Shown here piece by piece: positions 11,297-22,679 of a DNA stretch of 64,000 nucleotides. The notes below the pieces were generated by a model, which ran no database searches, was not told the origin of the DNA, and saw nothing but the letters and a program-made list of their open reading frames with translations. Position 1 is the stretch's first letter. Every line of letters begins with the position of its first letter. Source of the DNA: Saccopteryx bilineata (taxonomy: Eukaryota > Chordata > Mammalia > Chiroptera > Emballonuridae); the NCBI RefSeq assembly GCF_036850765.1, contig NC_089492.1, positions 180,064,106 through 180,128,105 on the forward strand, read 5' to 3'. The translations under genes were made by a program, and so were the position numbers.

Positions 11297-12639
11297 ATTA
11301 AAGCCTTTAAGCAAACTCTTGGCCAATACAGCAAGAATCCATAAAAGAGTAGTGTCCTTAACATGTTCACCAAGTCCAAGTTGGCCCCATCACCATGCCA
11401 AATCCCTGAAAAATGCAACCCAACCACAGTTCAGTATGTTAGGAGCTGTCACAGGGAGCAGGAGTCCAGAAAAAGTCCACATCCAGGAAAAGTCCTCATG
11501 GCACTGGAATTGTTGTCACCATTCTATACTTTGCAGCTCATGTCCAAGTCCCAATGACCGCTGCTTCTAGGTGGTAATGATTCAGGTAGACTGGAAAAGC
11601 CATTTGCAGCATGTGTGGATATGGAGCTTCTGTTCTCCTCTGCCTGGAGAGTTGAGACCAGGTTGCTTTTTCCTGGACCTCTGTGACTGTGGCATGTTAA
11701 AGAGAACCTTGGGATACACTAAGCTGGGTGTCAAAGGTAGATTCATAATAGAAGTTGGCAAAAGGGGGAAAGAGAGCTCTAAATTAGGAGTAGGTCCCAG
11801 CCTGAAATATGAGTGGGACATTGAGGTAGGAGGAATAAAGGAAACCCTATATATTAAACAAAGCAGCAGAAAATAGGACTATCAACACCCACAACAGAGA
11901 TCTTTGAGGGAAGAATAGAAAACCTGACTATTCAGGCAAAACATAGTTAAGTGGCCCTTGTGCAAATGAGATCAGTTTACCTGCTTCTTGGAAGAAATAC
12001 CCTAGGCTCGTCCACAGTGTCGTAGATGGGGCCAACAGCCCTGAGCACCTTCAGCCTTCAGTGGCAAACCCCAGCTTTCTGGGCAAGGTTAGGTCATAGG
12101 TGGCTGGAGCAGGGCTGGAAGAGACTGAACCCTCTCTTAGAGGAGCGAGGGGGAAGCCTACCTTCCAGTGTCCCTGTTTCCTCACAGCAGAGGCAAGTAA
12201 GTCTGGCAGGCTTTAGCTCAATGACCTTCCTTTCCATTATTGAAGCAGGACCCAGATGGCATCCTATGAGACCCCTTTGGGGCGTTGGAGCCTTTAAGGG
12301 TGTATTCTAAAAGCTGGTAGTTCCTCTGATCTCTATTGGGCTTTTTCTGCCTCTAGGTATCTTAAAAGCCATGCTCAGAAGATCTCGCTGAGAGGTTTGA
12401 GGATCCCCATCCGCCTATATAAATCTTTTCCATATATCTGGAGCTATTTGGAAAAATACAAACCAATGTTATTAGCTGGATCTAATAAAGAAGGTAGTAG
12501 TTTGCAGGCAAAAAAGATTTGGTGTCTCCTGTTCATCAGCATTCAAAAGAAATGTAATTTTTTTTAAAAGTAAAAAGCATGATATGGTAGACCCGTAGGA
12601 GTTCCAGGATATGACTATCCCCTTTTAACTTTTTTTTAA
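11297..12639. other. Unassigned interior of the chimera
   Basis: No intact frame. Minus-strand text near 12150-12200 has a possible degenerate zinc-knuckle-like stretch, and open frames at 11319-11876 and 12026-12310 have no firm identity. It may be env/LTR or other ERV remains, or genomic read-through. Confidence 0.3.
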
Positions 12640-13155
12640 TTGACCTTAAAATATTTGCTGGTACACTTTAATAATACCTTAACTTTAAAGATTGTAAGCA
12701 TGACAAAATACAGTAAATGCTTTTGCTCCATATTGAGGAGCATTTTCAGTTTAGCCAGTTTAGGAAATCCAATAATGGAACAATGCATACAGACAATGAG
12801 CTATAACATGCTTAGCAGCCTCTCCTGTTCTGACAGAGGTTATTATAAATCCAGAATATGTATCCACTGAAATGTGGACATACGACTGTTTGCTAAATGA
12901 AGGTATATGAGTGACATCCATCTGCCAAAGTTGTCCTGGTAGGGGTCCTTGAGGGTTAACTCCAAATGAAGGGGAAGTATAGGACCCCTTGGACAGGATT
13001 TCCCAATCTGCTGTGCTGCTTCCCGAGAAAGTTGAAACTGTTTACACAGGGCTGCAGCATACTGGTGATGAATAGTATGAGACTGAATTGCTCGATCTGT
13101 CATCGTTGCTCCAAATAATTTTCTTTTGGGTAGCTTGATCACAAGGGCATTCCTA
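12640..13155 (-). pseudogene. Retroviral integrase relic (beta-like)
   Basis: An open frame at 12843-13142 minus contains a His-rich zinc-binding segment (SHTIHHQYAAALCKQFQ). After a frame shift near 12955 the core begins, with WQMDVTH at 12927 down to 12907 (first catalytic Asp) followed by SYVHISVDTYSG. Downstream the second catalytic region is frame-broken. From family knowledge this arrangement fits the integrase of class II (beta-like) retroviruses. Several shifts and stops: dead. Confidence 0.75.
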
Positions 13156-13600
13156 GGCCCTGGCCGGTTGGCTCAGTGGTAGAACATTGGCCTGGTGTGC
13201 AGGATTCCCGGGTTCGATTCCCAGTCAGAGCACACAGAAGAAGCGCCCAGCTACTTCTCCACCCCTCTCCCTCTCCTTCCCCTCTGTCTCTCTTTTCCTC
13301 TCCCGCAGTCAAGGCTCCACTGGAGCAAAGCCACCCCGGGGCACTAAGGATGGCCCCATGGCCTCTGCCTCAGGTGCTAGAATGGCTCTGGTTGCAACAG
13401 GGCAACACCCCAGATGGGCAGAGCATTCCCCCCTGGTAGGCATGCCAGGTGGATCCCGGTCAGGTGCATGCAGGAGTCTGTCTGACTGCCTCCCCATTTC
13501 CATCTTCAGAAAAATACAAAAAAATAAATAAATAAAAGAAAAAATACAACAAAAATAAAAGAAAAGAGAGAGAAAAAAAGAAAAGAAAAAAAAAGGGCTA
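13156..13600 (+). mobile_element. SINE-A with purine-rich tail
   Basis: Head ggccctggccggttggctc and B box ggttcgattcc present. The tail is a degraded A/GA-rich stretch (13510-13595). It splits the RNase H and integrase relics of the chimera. Confidence 0.88.
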
Positions 13601-13778
13601 AAGCTCCAGGGAGCATGGAGTGAGCTTGAGTATGTCCTATGAAACATGGAGCTCTATGTTGACATATAAGTCTTTGAAGAAGGAGGAACTGCTGAAATAG
13701 TTCATCAGCATTTGTCCCTAAGACAGCAGCCTTTATAGTGGAAACACCATAAGTAAATATTTGCTGTCTGTCTATAGA
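13600..13778 (-). pseudogene. Retroviral RNase H C-terminal relic
   Basis: On the minus strand a frame of about 55 residues includes LFQQFLLLQRLICQ and GHTQAHSMLPG, the end of a retroviral RNase H leading into integrase. It is contiguous with the integrase relic once the SINE-A at 13156-13600 is set aside. It begins exactly at the 15-base duplication, so the retrocopy is truncated inside RNase H. Confidence 0.72.
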
Positions 13779-13919
13779 TTACCTGCTATTCTTATCTGTT
13801 GACTTAATTAGACCAAAGAAGTATGTATTCCTTTCAGCCAATTTCATGATAAAAACAAAAATGCTATAGTCAAATGTACGCAATCGCAAGCTGTAGCTGC
13901 TAAGAGTGGCCAAGATGAG

Positions 13920-13990
13920 TAAGTCATTGCACAGATGTTTTTCTGAGCACCTGCCATGTGCAAAGCACTCTGCTGGGGTCTGCTGGCTAG
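13920..13990. mobile_element. MIR/L2-like fragment
   Basis: ctgagcacctgccatgtgca with flanking text resembles the shared MIR/L2 3' motif. Short and old. Confidence 0.4.
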
Positions 13991-14208
13991 GCTACTGCTT
14001 TCCGTTTATAGATGGAACAGCCATCCCAGCTTTAGCTCTTCCCAGAAACAATCTCATACTTCCATAATTTCAGTTCTCTAACTGTATCTACTTGCTCTTT
14101 GGGGGGCCAGTCATACTTGTTTCTCACTTTAATATAGACCTATTTGATGTAGTTTACTTTTCCATTTAGTTTTAATCCTGAATTCTGTGTGTTGGATTTA
14201 TTGTTTAT

Positions 14209-14216
14209 GCATGTGT

Positions 14217-14286
<70 letters not shown>
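14209..14286. repeat. Compound (GT)n(GA)n microsatellite
   Basis: GT/TG repeats from about 14211 switch to GA repeats to 14286. Open frames through it are low-complexity artefacts. Confidence 0.95.
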
Positions 14287-14289
<3 letters not shown>

Positions 14290-14511
14290 TCAGATAATGT
14301 TTTTCCCCTCTCTAACTCTGTACCCTTGCAGGAAGACACTTAGCACCCTAATCCTTAAATTTTGGTGTGGGCCAGGCACCAATATGATGAGCTGTATTAC
14401 AAGTCTGAAGAAGAAAAGGAAGGATTTAGGGAAATTAACGTTTACTGAATGCCTACTAAACACTTCTTCCCCTGTTGTTCATTTGTTGTCACAGCAAAGA
14501 AGAGGGTTGCA

Positions 14512-14680
14512 ATAAAAAGAGCATGAACTTTGAACCTGGCCGACTAGACCTGGACTCCTGTAAGCTACCTAGTTACCTATTGACCTTGGGTGAGTTATTT
14601 ATGGACAGAAGATTCTTCAGCTGCAAAATGGAATCCTTACAACAATCCTTTCATGTTGTTACATGAAAACATTGAGAACT
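14512..14680 (+). mobile_element. MIR
   Basis: Order of MIR landmarks on the plus strand: agagcatgaactttgaacct, ccttgggtgagttatt, ttcttcagctgcaaaatgga. Old and diverged; no duplication. Confidence 0.65.
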
Positions 14681-14689
14681 CAATTTTGT

Positions 14690-15056
14690 TCTTATTTTCT
14701 TTTTTGGATGTGGAAAAGTAAGGAATATGTTATAGACTCAATATGTATTTTTATAAAAGCTATACACAGCTCTAATGAGACTACAGAAACTAAGTTGTAT
14801 ATTACAACCACTTCGGTAAAACTGAAAATAAATTTAGGTTAATTCTCTTCTATGTTTGCCTGAGGGGTACAACTGCATATATCCTCAGGATGAAATGACA
14901 TTTTCAAAGATGTTTCTCTGGGTCCCTTGGAAGCAATAATTAATTTTTCTTAGAGAAAATCGGGTATAGATATTCTGTGTCAATCTACAAGATTTTGATG
15001 TTGCCATTTATTTATATAAAAGATTCATTTGCCTAGGAAAATCAGTTGAAATCTTT
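14690..15056. other. No recognised feature
   Basis: AT-rich non-coding DNA. Confidence 0.6.
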
Positions 15057-15057
15057 T

Positions 15058-15416
15058 AGATCTCTTTCTCTTTTTCTTTTTTGTATTTTGTATTTTAAGT
15101 GGGGAGGCCGAGAGGCATGAGCCTGACTGGGATCCACTCAGCATGCCCACCAGGGGGTGATGCTCTGCCTATCTGGGGTGTTTTTCTGTTGCAGAGGGAG
15201 CCATTCTAGCGCCTGAGGCAGAGGCCAGGAAGCCATCCTCAGCATCTGGGCCAACTTTGCTCCAATGGAGCCTTGGCTGCAGGAGGGGAAGAGAGAAATA
15301 ATGAGAGGGGGATTGGTTTAAAAGCAGATGATTGGGAATTGAACTCGGGACTTCCACATGCCAGGCCGACACTTTACCGCTGAGCCAACCCACCATGGCC
15401 TTCAGACCTCTTTCTT
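15058..15416 (-). mobile_element. SINE-A, minus
   Basis: Reverse copy: T-rich tail at 15073-15100, body with caccagggggtgatgctctg, head ending ccgctgagccaacc near 15390. Flanks repeat as agatctctttctc (about 15058-15070) and agacctctttctt (about 15404-15416), one or two changes. Confidence 0.87.
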
Positions 15417-15859
15417 AAATTGTTTTGAAAATGGTAATAATATATCAATCAGAGTTACTTTTCTTCTCATTCATGTAATTTTGAAAGTCTCCAAAAAGGT
15501 AGACATAAGGTATGACATGAGAAATGGCGTGGGGGTAAATGGCTGGTGCAGAGAACATGTACGCTTGGCAGTTCACCTGTCTCAACTTCTGTGTCTGTCT
15601 CTCTGCTCTTACACATTCTAATCATTTCTTGTTTTCCTTCATTTAAAAAATTCTATAAATATAGGGAGTGCCTATCCTGTAGTTCTGTCTCCCCAACATT
15701 TTCCCCTGACAAAATCTATTAATTATTTTATTTCGGCTCTGCTGTACTTAGAAAAGCTATGGCCCACTAATTCAGCTTACTGATTCAGAAACAGTTATAC
15801 TCTGTTACCCCTTGGGGGTAGGATAAGGAAGGAAAGTTTGAGATCTAATATAATGGATG

Positions 15860-16070
15860 TAGGCTGCATATGCTATCTCATTTTTTCTAACAACAACCAT
15901 ATAAGGTATATATTTCAATTTCTTTACTTACAGCTGAGAAACTTGATGCCTTGAGAAGTAAAGGTGCCTGAAACAGGAAAGGTCATAAATGGCAGAGATA
16001 GCATTTGATGCAAGGTTTTTAAGATTCCAGAGCACGTACACTGTTTGCCTCTGCACTAGCTGAGGGGTTT
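15860..16070 (-). mobile_element. MIR
   Basis: Minus-strand MIR: atgctatctcattttttcta, tttacttacagctgagaaac, then a matching tail. Diverged. Confidence 0.6.
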
Positions 16071-16693
16071 GCATTGTGCCTGGAGTCAAGTTCTTAATCA
16101 CAGAGGTCATGGAACCACTGTCTTCAGAGAGCCCACTTCCCTGAGCTACCAGATCCTTGAAGAAACCCTTTCTTTCTGGTTATGTCTCATTCTAACTCAA
16201 AAGGTGCTCCCCCTTTATAGAAAGAAGTAACATAACGAGGAGACTCCTTGGCCTGCTATTGTTTTCCTTTGACCAAGAATCTTTAACTCAAGTGCATCCT
16301 AGTGGGGAGGGAGAGTAGAGGCCCTAGGTGCTGAGGAAGATGGTGGGGAGGAGCAGAGGCTCCTGTGAGGCAGCCCGGGAGCCCCAGGCTGGGCCCCTTG
16401 GAGAGAACTTAGTTCAGCCTGCTTCCAAGCAGGCAAGGCAAAAAGTGCTGTGGAGAAGTTCCTCTTCCACTGCTTCTTTAGGCTCTCTATGGCCAGACCT
16501 TGCTTGCAGAGGAAGAAAAAAACAACTCCCTAGAGTTTAGAGAACTGAATTTTTTTTTTTAACTAAATGAACTGTCCTAATTTTTTTTAGGTCAGTGTTC
16601 TATCAGGTGATTGTCAGAGAGTGTGGACCATGGATCTGGACAAAATCCCCAGCTGGGAGACAGCTCAACATTCTCTTCTGAACAAGTGAACAA
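16071..16693. other. No recognised feature
   Basis: Moderately GC-richer stretch at 16280-16500 with a frame 16328-16540. I see no domain, splice structure or CpG enrichment that supports an exon. Confidence 0.5.
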
Positions 16694-16705
16694 GCCAGTC
16701 CATTG

Positions 16706-16740
<35 letters not shown>

Positions 16741-17051
16741 CAGAGACAGAGAGAGACAGATAGGGACAGACAGACAGTAAGGGAGAGAAATGAGAAGCAT
16801 TAATTCTTTGTTGTGACACCTTAGTTGTTCATTGATTGCTTTCTCATATGTGCCTTGACAGGGGGCTACAGCAGACCAAGTGACCCCTTGCTCAAGCCAG
16901 CGACCTTGTGTCCAAGCTGGTGAGCCTTGCTCAAACCAGATGAGCCCACACTTAAGCTGGCGACCCTTGGGGTTTCAAACCTGGGTCCTCCGTGTCCTAG
17001 TCTGATGCTTTATCCACTGCGCCACTGCCTGGTCAGGTGCCAGTCTATTGC
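16694..17051 (-). mobile_element. SINE-B, minus, with (TG)n tail
   Basis: Reverse copy ending gccactgcctggtcaggtgc at its head. The tail side carries a (TG)n/(GA) tract at 16709-16770. Duplication gccagtccattgc at 16694-16706 and gccagtctattgc at 17039-17051, one change in 13. Confidence 0.9.
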
Positions 17052-17813
17052 TTTTTAATGAAACAATTTAGGGACTGAGGAGCTGGGTGAGACATGAAGG
17101 GAAAAGAGTACAGGGGCATGGTGTTTTCAAGGAGCTTATTGTGCTGTTTTAGAATCAACACTGTAGATTGTTTGTGTTAAGATTTTGTGAAGTGACCTAA
17201 ATGGACTCATGGGGCAATATACTGAATAATTCAACTTTTCATATCTTTTTTTTCCTCTCCTTGTGCCTGGGTGGGTGGAATGGTGAAAATGAGTAAATAT
17301 AGGTATTGTAAAAGACCAAATACTGTTGTAATGAAGAGTATACCTTGTATAGACAAATGTTGATTGTTCTGAAACTCAAGATCTGGGTGTTTATAGTTAA
17401 CATTCTGGAAAATAAATAGGTTGTGTTCTGGAATTTACTGCTACCCTTTTAACCCTCTAAACAAATTAGGGAGTGACCTGCTGGACTGGCAGCATCTGTA
17501 GGAAGAAAGTTAAATACCTCCCAATACCACAGACAGTCACCTTTCAAAAGGAGAGCTTATTCAGTCTAATGTGTCATCTTTGAGTTCCAGCTCAAGATCT
17601 CGATTTCACCTCATCCACGTTAAAAAGGGGGAACAAGTGGTGGTGGTGTGGGATGGGGTGGGGCTGATGGAGCAAAGTGTTAAATGATATTAAGAGGATA
17701 CAGACAGCAAAATCTAGACTAGAAAAATTCCAGTTTATCCAGACTGTGAAGAAACGACCAAGTTCCTTTAAGAAAGTAAGTTGGCACATGAGAGAGAGGT
17801 AGAATAGAACTTT
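17052..17813. other. No recognised feature
   Basis: Non-coding; a G/T-rich patch (tggtggtggtgtgggatggg) at 17638-17657. Confidence 0.55.
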
Positions 17814-18182
17814 AAAAATTACAGACTTAAGCCTGACCAGGCGGTGGCGCAGTGGATAGAGCCTCGGACTGGGATGCAGACGACCCAGGTTCGAGACCCC
17901 GAGGTCGCCAGCTTGAGCGTGGGCTCATCTGGTTTGACCAAAAGCTCACTAGCTTGGACCCAAAGTCCCTGGCAAGGGGTTACTCGGTCTGCTGAAGGCC
18001 TGCGGTCAAGGCACGTAAGAGAAAGCAATCAATGAACAACTAAGGTGTTGCAACGTGCAATGAAAAACTAATGATTGATGCTTCTCATCTCTCTCTGTTT
18101 CTGTCTGTCTGTCCCTGTTTATCCCTCTCTCTGACTCACTCTCTGTCTCTGTAAAAAAAGTTAAAAAAAATTACAGACTTAA
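17814..18182 (+). mobile_element. SINE-B, young
   Basis: Head gcctgaccaggcggtggcgc with CpGs retained, B box ggttcgagaccc. A perfect 17-base duplication, aaaaattacagacttaa, lies at 17814-17830 and 18166-18182. Confidence 0.95.
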
Positions 18183-19879
18183 GAGACATCTCAACCAATT
18201 GCAATGCATAGATCTTATTTTGATCCAGACGAAAACAAGTTATTAAAAAAAGGAGTAAATAATACAAAGAAAAATATTTTTGAGGCAATGGGAAAATTTG
18301 AACACTGGCTAAATATTTGAACATATTAGGGAATTACTATTGATTTGTTAGATGTGATAACAGAATAGTGGTATGTTTTAATAAAGAGCCCTAATCTTTT
18401 AGAGATATATATGAAATATTTCTAGGTGAGATTAAAGTCTTGGATTTGTTTCAGAATAATAGGAAGGTGGTATTCAGGGCATGGGTGGAAGTGTATGTCC
18501 AACAAGATTGGCCTTAAAAAGCAGCTAATTACTAATTACTGAGGTTGAAGGTTCATTATACTATTTTCTCTACTTTTGTATACCTTTGAAATAACCCATA
18601 ATCAAATGTGAAAGGGAAAACCTGTTAGATCATGCTGGGATCTGTAGAACACCGGAGTTACCCTCTCTAAAAGCTTGACAGCTGTGGGCAAGTGGTATAC
18701 CCAGATTGAGAGAATGGACCCCTTTTAAAATCATTTTTGTGTTATTCAAACAAACTTAGCTGTCTTGCCCCAAAATCAAACCACAAATTGTCTTTTTTTC
18801 ATTCCATTCATGGTAGGAAGGAACTGAAAGGAATATGAGTGCAAGTGAAAGGGAACTAAACTATGCAGAGCTTTCTGTTGCCGAGGTTAAGACATCAGGC
18901 TAACTGAGACACACAACCCCCGGGGCAGCCTGCTACACCCCAGACCTCACAGCTGTCTCAACAACTTCACTGTTTATGACATCCAGGCCCTGGTGATGTT
19001 TGTGTTTTTTGACTTGTGCATCTTGGCATGTCACAAAACAAGATAATTTTGCTTCCTGGTTAAAATAACTCTTTTGCAATGGATTTTTGTTGCAGATTTC
19101 CTGAATAACCACCACACCTATTTAAGGGTACATAGCTTTCTAGAATACAGCAAAAATGCCCTTCAAGTCTTTGGAATGTATCTGAGGAATTGGTAGTGAT
19201 TCCTCTTTATAGGAGGAAGATTCAGTTACATCTTCTGGGTGGTGACTCCAAGCTGCTTTTAAAAGAACAAAATGGCTTTATCTCTGCATCAGACAAGAAG
19301 AGTTGCAGGGCAATTAAAGCTAAGGCTCTTGGGGGATACCTACTCATAGGCTAGTGTTGACGGTTGAAACAAACTGTTTTCTGAGACAGACTGTGGAAAA
19401 CAGGGGCCAATGATAGACAGGAATCTGACGGATGTGTCATGACAGGATGCCACCACAGCCCGACCAGAGAGCAGCCTCTCATTGCCTCACAAGAGTGGCC
19501 GAAGAAACCTCACGGTGTTGCTGCTGCTTGATCCACAAAGTCCCTAAAATAAAAAAGATAAACAAATAAAGGAGAGACAGAAAAAAGCAAAGCAAAGCAA
19601 GGCAAGGCAGGGAAGAAAAAGGAAAGAAAAGAAAAAAGAAAAATGAAAAGAAAAGAGGGCTGCTGCCCAGCAAGTGCTCGTTAGGAAAGGTGAGATGTCT
19701 GTCCTCCTGGGATTCTGCATCTGTGTCCTTTTCTTCCAAAGCACTCCCTATTTCACTCTGCCTACCACTCTTCACCAAAACAAGTCTAAATATACTTCTA
19801 AGTGAAAAAAACAAACAGCCCCTTCAGCTGACACTAGTGGGTAGTTTGAAAAACCTGATACCAAACACAAGAGTTTAAT
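18183..19879. other. No gene seen; purine-rich tract
   Basis: Non-coding. A purine tract with AAAGC/AAGGC-like units runs from 19568 to 19660; frames across it (19479-19814 minus) are low complexity. Confidence 0.55.
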
Positions 19880-20827
19880 TCTACATTTTTTTTAGTTTTA
19901 TTGAACTATAATGGATACATAACACTGCAATGTTTATTATCCTTTAAGATGGATAACTTGATAATAGGATATATGTATATATTGCAAAATGATCACCACA
20001 ATAAATTAAGTTCACATCCATCACATCACATAGTAGCAAATTTTTTTCTTGTGATGAGAAAATCTACGCTCTTGGCAACTTTCAAATATACAAGACAGTA
20101 TTGTTAACTATAGTCATCATGCTGTACATTATATTTCCAGGGCTTATTTATCTTAGAACTGGAAGTTTGTACCTTTCAAACTCTTTCAACCATATCCCAC
20201 ACCTGCCTCTGACAACCACTCTGTTTTCTGTCTCTATAAGTTCAGAGTTTTAAAATTCCATGGATCAGTGATACCATGCAGCATTTGCCTTTCTCTGTCT
20301 GGCTTATTTAACTCAGCATAATGTGCTCAAGATCCATCCATGCTGTCACAAATGACAAGATTTAATCTTTTTATGGCTGAATAATATTCCATTGTGTTAT
20401 GCATGTATTTTCTATCCATTTGTTCATTGACAGACACCTAGTTTTTTTTCCATTTATTGGCTATTATGAAAAACGCTGCAATAGACATGGACTGCAGATA
20501 TCTCTTTGAGGTCCTGTTTTCATTTGTTTCAGACACATACCCAGAAGTGAGATTGCTGAGGCATACGCTAGTTCTAGTTTTAATTTTTTGAGGAACCTCC
20601 ATACTGTTTTCCTTAGGGGCTGCACTAATTTACAATTCCACCAATACTGAACAAGGGTTCTCTTTTCTCCACATCCTCACCAACACTTGTATATTTCTTG
20701 TCTTTGTGATAATAGCTGTTCTAACAGGTGTCAGACGACATCTCATTGTGGTTTTGATTTGCATTTCCCTGATGATTAGTCATGTCAAGAATCTTGTCAT
20801 ATACCTGTTGGCCCAACTCTACATTTT
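19880..20827 (-). mobile_element. L1 3' portion with TSD
   Basis: Minus-strand L1: T-rich start, 3' UTR (gttttattgaactataatgg), then the antisense of the ORF2 end (aggaacctccatactgtttt near 20592; gatttgcatttccctgatga near 20757). Duplication tctacatttt at 19880-19889 and 20818-20827. 5'-truncated and stop-ridden. Confidence 0.85.
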
Positions 20828-20839
20828 CTGGCATCTTTT

Positions 20840-21730
20840 GGCCTCGCATTACATTTTAAACTCCTTTAACTATTAAAAAATACAGTTTTAATTTTAGAAT
20901 AGTTTTTGATTTATTAAAAAATTATAAAGTGGAGAGTCTCCATAGTGTCTCTACACCTATTTCCCTGTATTTTGAACATCTTACATTTAACTTTTTTTTT
21001 TAATAGAGAGAGAGAGGAATAGATAGGGACAGACAGACAGGAACAGAGAGAGATGAGAAGCATCAATCATTAGTTTTTTGTTGCGACACCTTAGTTGTTC
21101 ATTGATTGCTTTCTCATATGTGCCTTGACACATATGGGGCTACAGTTGACTGAGTAACCCCTTGCTCGAGCCAGTGACCTTGGGTCCAAGCTGGTGAGCT
21201 TTGCTCAAACCAGATGAGCCTGCGCTCAAGCTGGTGACTTCAGGGTCTTGAACCGCATCCTAGTCCGACACTCTATCCACTGCGCCACTGCCTGATCAGG
21301 CAATCTTACATTTATATGGCTCATTTGTCATAATTAATGAACCAATATTATTATTATTAACTAAAGCCCATAGTTTACTTATATTTCCTCAGTAACCCAT
21401 CCAGGTTACATATTATGTTTCGTCTTCATTCCTCCTTAGGCATCTCTCGACTGTGACAGCTTCTCAGAGTTTCCATGTTTCTGGTGACCTTGTCAGCTTT
21501 GAAGAGTACTGGTCAGGAATTTTATAGAATGTCCTTCAGTTAGGTTTCAACTGATATTTTACTTATGATAAGACTTAGGTTATGTGTTTCTGGGAGGAAG
21601 CGTTTTAAACTTTTCACCTTAACTTCTGAACATCAGATGGTTGCTCCTCACTTTGGACACATGTTGCCCTGTACCCTACACATTTATTACTATTTGCCTT
21701 CCAGAATATTTTGCTATTTACTCTGCTAAA
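20840..21730. mobile_element. Old L1-like repeat
   Basis: Text such as taattaatgaaccaatatta, ctgtgacagcttctcaga and gaagagtactggtcaggaat resembles an old mammalian L1 3' repeat. It is interrupted by the SINE-B at 20990-21302. Subfamily and strand not resolved. Confidence 0.5.
20978..21314 (-). mobile_element. SINE-B, minus
   Basis: Reverse copy with head side gccactgcctgatcaggca. Perfect 12-base duplication atcttacattta at 20978-20989 and 21303-21314. Confidence 0.92.
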
Positions 21731-21933
21731 GAAAAAAATCATTTTTAGTAATTGGGGGTGTGTTTGGCAATAGCTGCTGAAAGGAAAGGTGTATATGCAA
21801 CTGCTAATTATAGTTGTGCAGAAAAAGTTAAAAAATTAAACATTAGTAATAGGTTATTTTAGTCACAAACATGAATGGTATATAAAATCTCCCTTCAAAT
21901 AGGGGATTTGGATATTTTCTGAAATACCTTGTG

Positions 21934-22128
21934 CCCTTTTCCATTTTTAAGTTTTTATTTATTTATTTATTTATTCATTTTAGAGTGACAAGGTGGGGGG
22001 GGGACAGGAAGCATCAACTTTCATATGTGCCTTTAGCAGGCAAGCCCAGGGTTTCAAACTAGTGACCTCAGCATTCTAGATTGATGCCCTATCCACTGCA
22101 CCACCACAGGTCAGGCCCCTTTTCCATT
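21934..22128 (-). mobile_element. Degenerate short SINE, minus
   Basis: Tail (TTTA)n at 21955-21978, head ccaccacaggtcagg near 22101-22115, internally short (about 170 bases). Flanked by cccttttccatt at 21934-21945 and 22117-22128. Confidence 0.8.
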
Positions 22129-22584
22129 GTGTGTGTGTGTGTGTGTGTGTGTGTGACAGAGACAGAGAGAAAGACAGAGAGAAAGACAGATAGGGGCAGA
22201 CAGACAGGAAGGGTGAGAGATGGGAAGCATCAACTCTTCATTGTGGCTCCTTAGTTATTTATTGATTGCTTTCTCATATGTGCCTTGACCAGGGGGCTAT
22301 AGCAGAGCAAGTAACACTTTGCTTAAGACAGCGAACTTGAGCTCAAGTCAGTGACCTTGGGCTTCAAGCCATTGACCTTTGGGCTCAAGCCAGTGACCAT
22401 GAGGTCATGTCCATGATATCATGCTCAAGGCAGTGAACCTGCGCTCAAGCTGGTGAGCCTGCACTCAAGCTGGATGAGCCCACGCTCAAGCCAGTGACCT
22501 TGAGTTTTGAACCTAGGCCCTCCACATCCCAGTCCAATGTTCTATCCACTGCACCACCACCTAGTCAGGCTCCCTTTTTCCATT
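22117..22584 (-). mobile_element. SINE-B, minus, long form, same target site
   Basis: Reverse copy with (GT)n/(GA) tail at 22129-22190 and head caccacctagtcaggct at 22555-22571. It has extra internal 'gctcaagccagtgacc' modules. Flanks: cccttttccatt at 22117-22128 and ccctttttccatt at 22572-22584, the same sequence that flanks the preceding SINE. Confidence 0.88.
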
Positions 22585-22679
22585 TTAGCTGCTATAAGAA
22601 TCAAGTTCATCTTTAGCACTGTTTCCTGGTACTGTTTTGAACCCTTGCAGAATTGAGATTTGGAAAGACTACACTGAAA

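Larger units (their letters stand above)
10830..13793 (-). mobile_element. ERV-L1 chimeric retrocopy
   Basis: A perfect 15-base duplication, ttacctgctattctt, lies at 10830-10844 and 13779-13793. Between them, read on the minus strand, are a retroviral RNase H end and integrase (13778 to about 12640), undefined sequence, and then an L1 3' end with its poly-A side at 10845. A 15-base duplication next to the A tail is the signature of L1-type target-primed insertion; an LTR provirus would give 4-6 bases. The simplest reading is one retrotransposed RNA that began in ERV pol and ended in L1. A SINE-A (13156-13600) came later. The 11296-12640 part is unassigned. Confidence 0.7.

Noticed and set aside
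12120..12200. Gag zinc knuckle on the minus strand
   Set aside because: Only a vague resemblance, most Cys/His positions absent, and its place downstream of integrase would be wrong for gag.
16280..16540. Possible exon in a GC-richer patch with a 70-codon frame
   Set aside because: No conserved domain, no clear splice acceptor/donor pair around the frame, no neighbouring exon.
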